Source: Halanaerobium congolense (GTDB lineage Bacteria; Bacillota; Halanaerobiia; Halanaerobiales; Halanaerobiaceae). From it: a stretch of DNA of 33,067 nt. Location: positions 1 to 33,067 of the forward strand of contig NZ_SOEF01000032.1 in the NCBI RefSeq assembly GCF_004366375.1. Direction: 5' to 3'. Below the pieces are notes generated by a model, which had not been told where the DNA came from, ran no database searches, and saw only the letters and a program-made list of their open reading frames with translations. Shown here piece after piece: positions 1 to 8,490 of the stretch. A program made the translations under genes and the position numbers. Each line of letters begins with the position of its first letter. Within the stretch, counting starts at the first letter, position 1.

Positions 1-145
1 TATACCAGAAACGGGGGTTTCATGCTATTTTTTTGCTAAATAATATTGAAATTTCAAGGTGCAAAAGCACTTTTACAAGTGCGAAGTTTGAGTTATTAAT
101 AAATAAGCTATGGATATAATAAAGGTGCTTGTAGATTTTGAAGCA

Positions 146-170
146 AATAAATAATTTAGACCTATTTATT
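146..170. promoter_or_regulatory. Possible operator upstream of the persulfide reductase gene
   Basis: An 8-bp inverted repeat, AATAAATA (146-153) and TATTTATT (163-170), lies 43 bp before the first gene. A separate small hairpin, GCACTT/AAGTGC, lies at 67-82. Either could be a regulator site or an mRNA structure. In such AT-rich DNA chance is a real alternative, and I could not place a convincing -35/-10 pair next to them. Confidence 0.2.
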
Positions 171-212
171 AAAATTATTTAGAATAAAAATGAAACAATT
201 AGGGGGAAAATA

Positions 213-2720
213 ATGCAAAAAAAAGTAGTTATAGTCGGTGGAGTTGCAGGAGGAGCAAGTACTGCAGCTCGTTTGCGAAGAATGGATGAAGATATTGAAA
301 TAATAATGATGGAAAAAGGAAAACATATCTCTTTTGCCAACTGTGGTTTACCTTATCATATTGGGGAAGTAATAAAGGAAAGAGATAAGTTATTAGTTCA
401 GACTCCACAATCTATGGAAGAGAGATTTGATATTGATGTTAGAATTCAACATGAAGCTCTCAAAATTAATCGTGAGGCAAAGCTAGTTGAAGTTAAAGAC
501 TTAAAAAGTGGTGAAGTATATAAAGAAAGGTATGATAAACTAGTTTTATCTCCAGGTGCAGAACCAATTAAACCACCACTTCCAGGTCTTGATTTAGAGG
601 AAGTCTTTACCCTGAGAAATATTCCTGATACAGATAAAATTAAAAATTTTGTAGATAAAAATAAGCCGAACCGCGCTGTAGTAGTAGGTGGAGGTTTTAT
701 TGGTTTGGAAATGGCCGAGAACCTTCATGAAAGAGGAATAGAAGTTTCGGTTGTTGAAATGATGGATCAATTAATGGGTTCACTTGATTATGAAATGGCT
801 GCAATGCTTCATAATCATCTTAGAACTAAGGGGATTGATCTGCATTTAGGAGATGGTATAACTGGTATTGAAGAAGCTGCAGGCAGAAAGGTAGTTAAAT
901 TACAGAGTGGTAGAACAATTAAAACTGACCTTGTCATTTTATCTATTGGAGTTAATCCACGGACTGAGCTGGCAGAAGATGCTGGACTTGAAATTGGAAG
1001 TAGTAAGGGAATTAAAGTAAATGAATATTTACAGACTTCAGATCCCAGTATTTATGCTATTGGTGATGCTATTGAAGTTAAAGACTTAGTGACAGAAAAA
1101 CCTGTTAGAATTCCTCTTGCTGGTCCCGCCAATAAACAGGGGAGAATAGCTGCTGATAATATATGTGGGAGGAAAGAGACATATAAGGGAACTCAGGGAA
1201 CTTCAATTGCCAAAGCTTTTGATTTAACAACTGCTTCCACAGGTGCTTCGGAAAAAAGACTTAAAGACTTAAAATGGGATTATCAGGTTGTTCATACAAA
1301 TTCCAATAATCATGCAGGTTATTATCCGGGGGCAGTACCGATGATGATCAAATTAATTTTTGCTCCTGATGACGGTAAAGTACTGGGAGCTCAAATTGCA
1401 GGTTATGAGGGAGTTGATAAAAGAATTGATGTTCTGGCTACAGCTGTAAGACAGGAAATGAATATTTATGACCTTCAGGAATTAGAACTTGCTTATGCAC
1501 CACCCTTTGGTTCAGCTAAAGATCCTGTAAATATGGTTGGTTTTGCTGCAGGGAACCTCTTAAATGGAATAGTAGAAACAGCTTACTGGCAGGAATTAGA
1601 AAATATAGATCCAGATCAGACGGTGCTTCTGGATATTCGAGAAAAAGTAGAAACTCAGCTGGGAAGTATTGATAATTCAGTTAATATCCCTTTAAACAAT
1701 TTGCGAGATAATTTAGATCAACTTGATCCTGAAAAAGAATATATAGTTTACTGTGCTATCGGCTTAAGAGGTTATATAGCCGCCAGGATTTTAACTCAAA
1801 ATGGTTTTAATAAAGTCCGCAATTTAAGTGGTGGCTATAAACTTTATAAAGCTGTTAAAGATGATCAGGAACAGGTTATTGAAGATCCAGCTGAAGCAGG
1901 TTATAATTCTGCTGAGAGTCCAGAAGAAGCCAATCTGGCTGCTAAAGATATGCTAAAACACGTTAAAGGTACAGTTGTAGAACTTAATGCCTGTGGACTG
2001 CAGTGTCCAGGACCTATTATGCAGGTTTATAAAAAGATGGAGACAATGGAAAATGGGGATATGCTTGAGGTAACAGCAACTGATCCCGGTTTTATGCAGG
2101 ACATTAAAGCCTGGGCCAAAAATACTGGGAATACAGTTTTAAGGATAGAAGAACTTGCTGATAAGATTGAGGTTACTCTTTTAAAAGGACAGTCTGTTGA
2201 AGCTCAGCAGGAAAGAGAAACAGTTCGTAATAAAGTTTCTCAACCAGTTCAAAAAGGAAAAACAATGGTTGTCTTTAGTGGTGAACTTGATAAAGCAATA
2301 GCATCATTTATTATTGCTAATGGGGCAGCTGCTATGGGTAATCAGGTAACCTTATTCTTTACTTTCTGGGGTTTAAATATTTTAAGAAAAGATGGTCCTG
2401 TTAATGCTGATAAGAACATGATGGAAAAAATGTTTGAAAAAATGATGCCTCAGGGTAGCAAAAATCTCCCCCTTTCAAATATGAATATGATGGGAATTGG
2501 GCCTAAAATGATCAGAGGAATTATGGACAAAAAAGGTGTTGATTCTTTAGAAGAATTGATAGAAAATGCTGTGGAAAATGGAGTTAGACTTGTCGCCTGC
2601 CAGATGACAATGGATATGCTGGGAATTAAAAAGAAAGAATTAATTTCTGGAGTTGAAGTTGGGGGAGTTGCAACTTTCTTAGGTTCAGCAGATGAATCTA
2701 ATATGAGTTTATTTATCTAA
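213..2720 (+). CDS. CoA-disulfide/persulfide reductase fused to rhodanese, TusA and DsrE-like domains
   Basis: This 835-residue cytosolic flavoprotein has four joined sulfur-handling modules. Residues 1-450 are a pyridine-nucleotide disulfide reductase: FAD loop GGVAGG near residue 9, active-site Cys44 in SFANCGLPYH as in CoA-disulfide reductases, and NAD loop VVGGGFIGLEMAE near 155. About 465-555 is a rhodanese domain with Cys514 in YCAIGLRG. About 590-660 is TusA-like, with CGLQCPGP and Cys598 as the sulfur carrier. About 685-835 is DsrE/DsrF-like with a conserved-looking Cys796. By family knowledge it reduces CoA disulfides or persulfides with NAD(P)H and relays sulfane sulfur between domains. 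The start has AGGGGGAA upstream. It is monocistronic, with a hairpin after it. Its position next to copper genes fits repair of copper-oxidised thiols, which is inference. The exact substrate is not known. Confidence 0.9.
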   Translation: MQKKVVIVGGVAGGASTAARLRRMDEDIEIIMMEKGKHISFANCGLPYHIGEVIKERDKLLVQTPQSMEERFDIDVRIQHEALKINREAKLVEVKDLKSGEVYKERYDKLVLSPGAEPIKPPLPGLDLEEVFTLRNIPDTDKIKNFVDKNKPNRAVVVGGGFIGLEMAENLHERGIEVSVVEMMDQLMGSLDYEMAAMLHNHLRTKGIDLHLGDGITGIEEAAGRKVVKLQSGRTIKTDLVILSIGVNPRTELAEDAGLEIGSSKGIKVNEYLQTSDPSIYAIGDAIEVKDLVTEKPVRIPLAGPANKQGRIAADNICGRKETYKGTQGTSIAKAFDLTTASTGASEKRLKDLKWDYQVVHTNSNNHAGYYPGAVPMMIKLIFAPDDGKVLGAQIAGYEGVDKRIDVLATAVRQEMNIYDLQELELAYAPPFGSAKDPVNMVGFAAGNLLNGIVETAYWQELENIDPDQTVLLDIREKVETQLGSIDNSVNIPLNNLRDNLDQLDPEKEYIVYCAIGLRGYIAARILTQNGFNKVRNLSGGYKLYKAVKDDQEQVIEDPAEAGYNSAESPEEANLAAKDMLKHVKGTVVELNACGLQCPGPIMQVYKKMETMENGDMLEVTATDPGFMQDIKAWAKNTGNTVLRIEELADKIEVTLLKGQSVEAQQERETVRNKVSQPVQKGKTMVVFSGELDKAIASFIIANGAAAMGNQVTLFFTFWGLNILRKDGPVNADKNMMEKMFEKMMPQGSKNLPLSNMNMMGIGPKMIRGIMDKKGVDSLEELIENAVENGVRLVACQMTMDMLGIKKKELISGVEVGGVATFLGSADESNMSLFI

Positions 2721-2787
2721 AATATCTAGTAAAGTTAAATAATTAATTCAATGAGATAAGACAATTTGATTTGAATAAATCAAAAAC

Positions 2788-2819
2788 CCCGGATAAAGAT
2801 TTACTGACTTTTATCCGGG
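2788..2819 (+). terminator. Strong hairpin after the persulfide reductase gene
   Basis: A perfect 10-bp stem, CCCGGATAAA (2788-2797) with TTTATCCGGG (2810-2819), lies 68 bp after the stop codon. The following sequence is T-rich but not a clean U-tract, so it may be a weak terminator or an mRNA-stabilising end. Confidence 0.6.
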
Positions 2820-2891
2820 AGTGCTGTTTAGATTTTATAACATTTGTCAAAGGTACAATATTAAATTTAGAATAACTCAAGGAGGAATATT

Positions 2892-3215
2892 ATGATTAAT
2901 TTTGCTCATGGTAATGGCTGGGGCTCCAATGGCTTTGGTCATATGGATGGTTTTGGACACATGAACGGTTTTGGAGGCGGTATTTTTGGCTGGATAATGA
3001 TTCTCTTATTTGCTGCGCTTGTTATAACCGGAATAGTTTATTTAATTAAAAATATGAAAAATGATTCTGATAATAGCAGGAAAAATAATAATTATCGGCA
3101 AATAAAGAATAATTACCAAAAAGAAGATTCCGCTGTTAATATTGCCAGAGAACGTTATGCTAAAGGAGAAATTAGCAAAGAAGAATTGGATAAAATATTG
3201 AATGACTTGAAATAA
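2892..3215 (+). CDS. Small SHOCT-domain membrane protein with Gly/His/Met-rich N-terminus
   Basis: The protein has 107 residues. The N-terminus (1-30) repeats GFGHM and is rich in Gly, His, Asn and Met, a plausible soft-metal binding segment. One transmembrane helix spans about 33-53. A polar Asn/Lys linker follows. The last ~28 residues (ARERYAKGEISKEELDKIL) are a textbook SHOCT short C-terminal domain. AAGGAGGAAT gives a near-perfect ribosome site 5 bases before ATG. It is a single-gene unit between two hairpins, just before the CopB gene. SHOCT proteins are thought to mediate oligomerisation or membrane tethering, but their biochemical role is unknown. Related proteins in this window lie at 5710, 8231 and, decayed, at 28922. 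Confidence 0.8.
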   Translation: MINFAHGNGWGSNGFGHMDGFGHMNGFGGGIFGWIMILLFAALVITGIVYLIKNMKNDSDNSRKNNNYRQIKNNYQKEDSAVNIARERYAKGEISKEELDKILNDLK

Positions 3216-3235
3216 AAATAGCAGATATTTTTGAG

Positions 3236-3267
3236 ACTATCCCTGCCTCTATTTAGGGATAGTTTTT
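3236..3267 (+). terminator. Rho-independent terminator
   Basis: ACTATCCCT (3236-3244) pairs perfectly with AGGGATAGT (3255-3263) and is followed by TTTTT. It ends the SHOCT gene transcript 20 bp after the stop. Confidence 0.85.
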
Positions 3268-3357
3268 AGTTCTTGTTAAATAAAAACTGATATTTAATAA
3301 TGAAGTAAAATCAAAGCTGATAGAATTAATGTAATGCTCCGGCAGCAGGAAAAAAAG

Positions 3358-3386
3358 TTGAAAAAAAATTATCAAATTGATATAAT
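3358..3386 (+). promoter_or_regulatory. Promoter of the CopB-like ATPase gene
   Basis: TTGAAA (3358-3363), a 17-bp spacer, then a perfect TATAAT (3381-3386). Transcription would start near 3393, only ~34 bp before the ATG at 3427. Unlike the other copper-type promoters here, no TACC-N7-GGTA palindrome lies at its start site. Confidence 0.7.
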
Positions 3387-3426
3387 TTTACAAAGAGAAC
3401 ATAATAAGATAATAGGAGTGATAATA

Positions 3427-5373
3427 ATGGAACATCATGATGGTCATCAAAAAATGTTAAACGACTTTAAAAAGCGCTTTAAAATTTCACTGGTTCTAAC
3501 TATACCCATTTTGATTCTTTCTCCAATGCTCCAGGGGTTTTTTAACTACAGTTTTGATTTTCCTGGAAGTATATATGTTTTATTTTTGCTTTCTACAATT
3601 ATATTTTTCTACGGAGGCTGGCCTTTTTTAAGTGGTTTAAAAGACGAACTTTCAGATAAAAATCCGGGTATGATGACTTTAATTGCTCTTGCTATCTCTG
3701 TTGCCTATTTTTATAGTACTGCTGTTGTATTTGGACTTGAGGGTAGATTCTTTTTCTGGGAACTGGCAACTTTAATTGTGATTATGTTACTCGGACACTG
3801 GATAGAAATGAGATCGGTTATGGGTGCTTCCCGGGCTTTAGAAGAACTGGCCAAATTGATGCCCGATACAGCTCATAAGCTGGTTGATGGTGAGGTTAAG
3901 GACACTCCAATTAAAGAACTTCAAAAAGAAGATAAAGTGCTAATTAAACCCGGTGAAAAAATTCCGGCAGATGGAATTATCTTCGAAGGTAATAGTTATA
4001 TTAACGAGTCAATGCTGACCGGAGAATCTGAACCGGTAAAAAAAGAAATTGATGATGAGGTTATTGGTGGTTCAGTAAATGGTGATAGTTCAATTAAAAT
4101 AAAGATTGAAAAGGCCGGTGAAGATAGTTATCTATCACAGGTTATTAATATGGTTAAAGAATCACAGGCAGCCAAATCAAAAACCCAGGGCTTTGCCGAC
4201 AGAGCTGCTTTCTGGCTGACACTAATCGCAATTACTGCCGGAGTAACTACTTTTGGGGTCTGGTATGGGATTAGCGGTGACCTTGCTTTTGCTATTGAAA
4301 GAATGGCGACTGTAATGGTTATTACCTGTCCCCATGCTCTTGGTCTTGCCATTCCACTGGTAGTTGCGGTTTCTACAACTTTATCTGCCAAAAATGGTCT
4401 TTTGATTAGAAATAGAACAGCTTTTGAGAATGCACGCAAAATAGATACAGTTTTATTTGATAAAACAGGAACCCTGACTAAAGGAGAATTTGGGGTGCAG
4501 GATATAGAGATTTTTGCGGCTGATTATGATAGAGAAAAAGTCCTGAAAATAGCTTCAGCACTGGAGCAGGAATCAGAACATCCAATAGCGGCCGGAATTG
4601 TGGCTAAGGCAGAAGAGGAAAATCTAAAGATAGATAGTGTTCAGGATTTTGAGATAATGAAAGGAAAAGGAGTTAAAGCGAGACTTGATGGTCAGGAAAT
4701 GTTTGTAGTTTCACCCGGTTATCTTGAAGAAAATAATTTAGAAATACCGGATTCTGCTTTAAAAGAAGGTCCATTTACAGAGGTCTTTTTAGTAATTAAA
4801 GATCAGGTTATTGGTATGCTTAGACTGGCCGATAAGATTAGAGAAAGTTCCTATGAGGCAGTTCAAGAACTTAAAGATAAAGGTATTAAAGTTAAAATGC
4901 TGACCGGTGATAATCAAAAAACAGCTGCCTATGTCAGCAAAGAATTGGGCTTAACTGACTACTTTGCCGAAATTCTACCTGACGAGAAAGAAAAGAAGGT
5001 TAGAGAACTGCAGAATGAGGGAGCTTTTGTAGCAATGACAGGTGATGGAGTCAATGATGCTCCAGCTCTTGCCAGAGCAGATATCGGAATTGCAATCGGT
5101 TCCGGTACAGATGTAGCAGCCGAAACTGCTGATATTATTCTGGTAGAAAGTGATCCCAAAGATGTTGTCCAGCTTGTTAACTTCGGGAGTTTAACCTTTA
5201 AAAAGATGATCCAGAATCTTTTCTGGGCTACAGGTTATAATGCCTTTGCTATTCCTCTGGCTGCCGGAGTTCTCGCAGGTTATGGAATTATGATTTCCCC
5301 TGCTGTAGGTGCAGTACTAATGTCGATGAGTACAGTAATTGTAGCAATCAATGCTAAGATGTTAAAGTTTTAA
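3427..5373 (+). CDS. copB: P1B-type heavy-metal ATPase, CopB-like (CPH class)
   Basis: An integral-membrane ATPase of 648 residues that likely exports copper or silver ions. The start at 3427 is chosen because AGGAGTG precedes it and the promoter TATAAT lies inside the longer upstream reading frame, which begins at 3334. Family signatures are TGES at 198, CPH at 301-303 in the ion-conducting helix, the phosphorylation motif DKTGT with Asp345, ESEHP in the nucleotide domain, and GDGVND in the hinge. YN (604-605, GYNAFAIP) and MSMST near the C-terminus are the other two membrane signatures of the CPH class (P1B-3). The N-terminus is short, with only an HH/H cluster and no HMA domain. It complements the CPC-type ATPase at 15149. 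Whether Cu+, Cu2+ or Ag+ is the substrate cannot be read from sequence. Confidence 0.92.
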   Translation: MEHHDGHQKMLNDFKKRFKISLVLTIPILILSPMLQGFFNYSFDFPGSIYVLFLLSTIIFFYGGWPFLSGLKDELSDKNPGMMTLIALAISVAYFYSTAVVFGLEGRFFFWELATLIVIMLLGHWIEMRSVMGASRALEELAKLMPDTAHKLVDGEVKDTPIKELQKEDKVLIKPGEKIPADGIIFEGNSYINESMLTGESEPVKKEIDDEVIGGSVNGDSSIKIKIEKAGEDSYLSQVINMVKESQAAKSKTQGFADRAAFWLTLIAITAGVTTFGVWYGISGDLAFAIERMATVMVITCPHALGLAIPLVVAVSTTLSAKNGLLIRNRTAFENARKIDTVLFDKTGTLTKGEFGVQDIEIFAADYDREKVLKIASALEQESEHPIAAGIVAKAEEENLKIDSVQDFEIMKGKGVKARLDGQEMFVVSPGYLEENNLEIPDSALKEGPFTEVFLVIKDQVIGMLRLADKIRESSYEAVQELKDKGIKVKMLTGDNQKTAAYVSKELGLTDYFAEILPDEKEKKVRELQNEGAFVAMTGDGVNDAPALARADIGIAIGSGTDVAAETADIILVESDPKDVVQLVNFGSLTFKKMIQNLFWATGYNAFAIPLAAGVLAGYGIMISPAVGAVLMSMSTVIVAINAKMLKF

Positions 5374-5473
5374 GATAATAAGCAAAGTAAAACAATGATT
5401 ATGGTTTATAAAATTTAATAAAGTCATAAAGCAAAATTAAATAATAAATGATACTGAATAGTTTTTTTCTAGG

Positions 5474-5509
5474 GGGCTTTCTATTTCAAAGTAGAAAGCT
5501 CTTTTTTTT
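5474..5509 (+). terminator. Terminator of the CopB unit
   Basis: GCTTTCTA (5476-5483) pairs with TAGAAAGC (5492-5499), extended by a G-T and a G-C pair and followed by eight T residues. The T-tract runs directly into the next -35 box. Confidence 0.85.
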
Positions 5510-5561
5510 GACAAAATTAATCCTGAGTGTTATACTTTACTTATGGTACCCGATAGGGGTA
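5508..5561 (+). promoter_or_regulatory. Consensus promoter with CsoR-type operator for the SHOCT/PspA operon
   Basis: TTGACA (5508-5513), a 17-bp spacer and TATACT (5531-5536), followed at 5547-5561 by the palindrome TACCCGATAGGGGTA. The operator would cover the first transcribed bases, a repressing position. The stretch AATCCTGAGTGTTATACT across the spacer and -10 box recurs at 28730-28747, so the two promoters are duplicates. Confidence 0.8.
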
Positions 5562-5709
5562 TAATGTATTTATAAAATCTAGTTGTGCTAAGATTAATAA
5601 TGATGGTAACTCATAGTTTAAAGCTAAAATTCATAATCTCTTCACATTTAATTGTTATTATATAATTACGGGTTGAGGGTATAAAGCATTTAAAAAAGGA
5701 GTGAAAACT

Positions 5710-5949
5710 ATGATGAGATTTGGTTTAGGAATGATGGGAGGAGGGTTTTCCTTGATTTTTTGGATAATAATCATTATTGCTGTAATATATTATTTTAACA
5801 ATGGAAATATCAACAGTTCTGGTTCAGGGTATAACAGAAATAACTCTAATTATCAGGTAAATCAGGCTGAAGCAATTGCTAAAGAGCGTTATGCTAAAGG
5901 CGAAATAACTAAAAAAGAATTAGATGATATTAGAAATGATTTAAGATAG
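5710..5949 (+). CDS. Small SHOCT-domain membrane protein
   Basis: The protein has 79 residues. ATG 5710 is preferred to the in-frame GTG at 5701 because AGGAG (5698-5702) is correctly spaced only for the later codon. The layout is a Met/Gly start (MMRFGLGMMGGG), one hydrophobic helix at about 13-32, a Gly/Ser/Asn linker, and a SHOCT domain (IAKERYAKGEITKKELDDI) at about 54-79. It is the first gene of a five-gene run to 8458 behind a CsoR-type operator. Its molecular role is unknown. The SHOCT end could recruit the PspA-like or coiled-coil partners encoded next door, which is inference. Confidence 0.8.
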   Translation: MMRFGLGMMGGGFSLIFWIIIIIAVIYYFNNGNINSSGSGYNRNNSNYQVNQAEAIAKERYAKGEITKKELDDIRNDLR

Positions 5950-6029
5950 ATCTTGAAACATTAAAATAACAAATTAGTAAAAAGTATGACTTTATTATAA
6001 CTGATCTTTAATCTGGGAGGAGTTATTAA

Positions 6030-6734
6030 ATGAAAATATTTAAAAGAATGAAGAAAGTATTTGAGGCAAAGATGAGTAAATTTGTGGATGAGGTTGAGGA
6101 TCCAGAAGAACTCTTGGATATATCTCTGCAGGAGATGAAAGAACATTTACAACAGGTACAGAAGTCATTATTGGAGCTAACTACAATCAAAAAGGGTCTG
6201 GAAAAAGACTTAGATGATGTTAAAGATAAGGTAGAACTTGCCCAGGAGCAGGCGCAGACAGCTATGGATATAGAAAAAGAAGAACTGGCGCGTGCTGCTC
6301 TAGAGAAAAAGGCGGATTTAAATGATAAAAAAACTATTTTGAAAACTAAAATAGAGAAAATAGAGAATAAAATTGAAGTTATTAAATCCAATAAAAAAAC
6401 ATTAGCTGAACAAATTAAAAAGCTGGAAACAAAAAGAGAAGAGTTAACTTTTATAAATAAATCTGCCGATGCTCAGCTGGAAGTAAAAGAGATTATTACC
6501 GGGGCCAGCAGTGATATTACTGATTTAAATGAACAGATCAAAAGAGCTGAAGAAAAGATACAGAAGAAGGAAGCTAAGCTTTCTGCTATAGATGAGTTAG
6601 TCGCTAATGGTGAGTTAATAAATGATTTTAATTCAGAGGATGATATTGAAAAGTCTCTTAATCAAATAGAACGTGATTCAAAAATTGAAGAAGAACTTGC
6701 CAATCTAAGATCTAAAAAGATGGGAGATGCATAA
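6030..6734 (+). CDS. pspA: PspA/IM30-family membrane-protection protein
   Basis: The 234-residue protein is almost entirely helical coiled coil. The start MKIFKRMKKVFEAKMSKFVDEVEDPEELL and the helix LLDISLQEMKEHLQQVQKSL match the PspA/IM30/LiaH pattern: an amphipathic N-terminal helix, then long heptad helices with the typical AQTAMDIEKEELARAAL segment near 75-95. Such proteins are cytosolic, form ESCRT-III-like rods or rings on the inner leaflet and protect a damaged membrane. GGGAGG precedes the ATG. The stop is 2 bases before the next start, implying translational coupling. The operator upstream of the run ties it to the metal regulon rather than to the classical PspF or LiaR controls. The name is given for family only. 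Confidence 0.82.
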   Translation: MKIFKRMKKVFEAKMSKFVDEVEDPEELLDISLQEMKEHLQQVQKSLLELTTIKKGLEKDLDDVKDKVELAQEQAQTAMDIEKEELARAALEKKADLNDKKTILKTKIEKIENKIEVIKSNKKTLAEQIKKLETKREELTFINKSADAQLEVKEIITGASSDITDLNEQIKRAEEKIQKKEAKLSAIDELVANGELINDFNSEDDIEKSLNQIERDSKIEEELANLRSKKMGDA

Positions 6735-6736
6735 TA

Positions 6737-7375
6737 ATGGGATGTGGTGGATTCCATGAACTTTTTCGGGTCTATGACAGCAGAAATACAGGATATAATG
6801 ACAGGCGGCCGGATGACACTCAGGAAAAGATTTCCCTAATAAAAAGATTATATGCTGAAGGCAGGATTGGTAAAGACAGATATTATTCCCTTAAAGATAG
6901 GGCTTATGATGGAAATCTTTCCTTTGAGCAGTTGATGGATATTAAAGAATCGAGTCGTGATAACAGAGAAAATAGTTCACAGGATAGTGGACTAAAAGAA
7001 GATAAGCCAAAAGATAAAAACAAAAATGTCAATAAATATAAAGAAAAAATTAAAGAATTAAAAAGCAGTAAAGAAAAAGTTGATAGTATAAGATCAAAGA
7101 TTGAGGAACGCCTGAGCGAATTATATCAGGAAAAAGAAAAAACAGAGTCAATGGCTGAATCCATGGTATCTTCCAGTGAGGAAGCTGCCAGAGAATATAT
7201 AGGAAAAAAGATAGACCTTGAAGAAAATATTCAGGTATTGAAAAAGAGAGAAAAAGAATTAGAAAAACAGATTGATGAGATTGACAAAACAATGAAGATA
7301 ATAGATACAAAAATGCTTGATTATGAAGCTGTAAAATTACAGGAAGAATTAGAAAATATTAAAAAAGATATTTAG
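6737..7375 (+). CDS. SHOCT-like coiled-coil protein partnered with PspA
   Basis: This is a 212-residue soluble, charged protein with no signal peptide or membrane helix. Residues 27-70 (EKISLIKRLYAEGRIGKDRYYSLKDRAYDG) resemble one or two tandem SHOCT-type helical pairs. Residues 85-212 are a Lys/Glu-rich coiled coil. Within it, SSSEEAAREYIGKKIDLEEN resembles the matching part of PspA-like proteins, so it may be a divergent PspA relative or adaptor. Its start is 2 bases after the PspA stop (TAATAATG overlap region), so the two are very likely made together. I do not recognise a named family for the whole protein. A role linking SHOCT membrane peptides to the PspA scaffold is a hypothesis. Confidence 0.65.
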   Translation: MGCGGFHELFRVYDSRNTGYNDRRPDDTQEKISLIKRLYAEGRIGKDRYYSLKDRAYDGNLSFEQLMDIKESSRDNRENSSQDSGLKEDKPKDKNKNVNKYKEKIKELKSSKEKVDSIRSKIEERLSELYQEKEKTESMAESMVSSSEEAAREYIGKKIDLEENIQVLKKREKELEKQIDEIDKTMKIIDTKMLDYEAVKLQEELENIKKDI

Positions 7376-7388
7376 GGAGGAATTTATT

Positions 7389-8183
7389 ATGTTTAAAAAT
7401 AAAATATTTATTGTCTTAATAGCATTATTGTTGGTGGCTGGTATTTACTCAGCCGTGGGAGCACATTCAGGTTCGTCTAATAATAACATGATGGGTAATG
7501 GTTATAATGGTCAGATGAATGGTTTCAATAATTATCCAGACAACAACCAGGGTAATTATGGCATGATGGGTCCTAATGGCATGATGGGAATGATGGGCAG
7601 AGGTATGGGTTATGGTGGAATGATGAGAGGTTATGGACAAGGAATTAATAGAAATATTGATTACAGTCTTTCAGCATTAGGAATGACAGAAGAAGAAGTT
7701 AAAGATTTAGCTGTTGAACTTGTTGATAGACAGTTTGGCTCAGATTATCAGATTAGTGATATTTTCATTTTTAACGATTCACCATATTATATTTCAGTTG
7801 TAGAAAAAGATAGTGATCAGGGAGTCTTCGAATTATTGTTTGATCCTTATAGAAAGGTGATTTACCCAGAATATGGACCAAATATGATGTGGAATACAGA
7901 AAATGGAATGTCTTATATGATGGGCTGGAGTGCACCAGTAGAAGAGAATATGATGCCACGTCAAGAAGTTCTGGAAAACGCAGAGAAATTTGCTCAGGCA
8001 AATGATTTTATGATAGAAGATGAAGGACATCAGTTCCCGGGTTATTATACATTCCATACAGCAGACACTAATGATAATACAACCGGTATGCTGAGTGTTA
8101 ATTCTTATACAGGTCAGGTTTGGTATCATAACTGGCATGGAGATTTAGCTGAAGTTATTAGTGTCAAAGAACATCAAGAATAA
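7389..8183 (+). CDS. Exported Met/Gly/Asn-rich protein with PepSY-like C-terminal region
   Basis: The protein has 264 residues. Residues 1-25 are a signal peptide (VLIALLLVAGIYSAVGA). About 30-85 is a low-complexity stretch with many MMG, GMM and NG repeats; clustered methionines like these bind Cu(I) in known copper proteins. The rest (about 92-264) has two alpha/beta units. The end, SVNSYTGQVWYHNWHGD, resembles the PepSY strand motif (V-x-x-x-TG-x-V). Additional MM pairs occur near 160-200. GGGAGGAATT precedes the ATG and the gap to the upstream gene is 13 bp. It likely works outside the membrane as a metal buffer or envelope sensor. The fold assignment is tentative. Confidence 0.65.
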   Translation: MFKNKIFIVLIALLLVAGIYSAVGAHSGSSNNNMMGNGYNGQMNGFNNYPDNNQGNYGMMGPNGMMGMMGRGMGYGGMMRGYGQGINRNIDYSLSALGMTEEEVKDLAVELVDRQFGSDYQISDIFIFNDSPYYISVVEKDSDQGVFELLFDPYRKVIYPEYGPNMMWNTENGMSYMMGWSAPVEENMMPRQEVLENAEKFAQANDFMIEDEGHQFPGYYTFHTADTNDNTTGMLSVNSYTGQVWYHNWHGDLAEVISVKEHQE

Positions 8184-8230
8184 AAAAACATTTAATAATT
8201 AAGGATAAATATAGAAAGGGGTTTTAATAA

Positions 8231-8458
8231 ATGGGATATTGTTTTGGTTTGAATGGATATGGTTCTGGTTTATTAGGTAGTTATTGGTGGATAATGCCTT
8301 TATTATTCTGGGGCCTTATTATAACAGGTGTTGTGTTCTTTATAAGATCACAAAAAAACCGTAGTAGCCGAGAAGCTTTAAGTATTTTAGAGCACGAGTA
8401 TGCTTTAGGAAATATTACAAGAGAAGAGTTTAAAACTCGCAAAAAAGACTTACAATGA
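8231..8458 (+). CDS. Small SHOCT-domain membrane protein
   Basis: A 75-residue protein that ends the five-gene run. A Gly/Tyr-rich start (MGYCFGLNGYGSGLLG) with one Cys precedes a helix at about 20-41 rich in Trp and Phe. An Arg/Ser linker follows, then a SHOCT domain (LEHEYALGNITREEFKTRKKDL) at about 50-75. AAAGGGG is the ribosome site. It ends with TGA, which shows that TGA is an ordinary stop in this genome. It is more divergent in the helix than the copies at 2892 and 5710. Confidence 0.78.
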   Translation: MGYCFGLNGYGSGLLGSYWWIMPLLFWGLIITGVVFFIRSQKNRSSREALSILEHEYALGNITREEFKTRKKDLQ

Positions 8459-8490
8459 TCTTAAATAAATATTTGATACAGATATTATCT

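Larger units (their letters stand above)
5374..5709. other. Regulatory intergenic region (about 335 bp)
   Basis: It holds, in order, about 100 bp of featureless AT-rich DNA, a terminator (5474-5509), a consensus promoter that overlaps the terminator T-tract (5508-5536), a CsoR-type operator (5547-5561) and an untranslated leader of about 150 bp. The leader includes TACGGGTTGAGGGTA at 5667-5681, which looks like a degenerate second site. I see no gene here. Confidence 0.7.

Noticed and set aside
3-17. TACC-N7-GGGG at the left edge, resembling a CsoR-type operator before the persulfide reductase gene
   Set aside because: Two of four right-arm bases differ, it is about 195 bp from the start codon, and no promoter is seen next to it. 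The window edge hides the context.
3334-3426. Longer N-terminus for the CopB-like ATPase starting at 3334
   Set aside because: A near-consensus promoter (3358-3386) lies inside it, there is no ribosome site before 3334, and the family start with its own ribosome site is at 3427.
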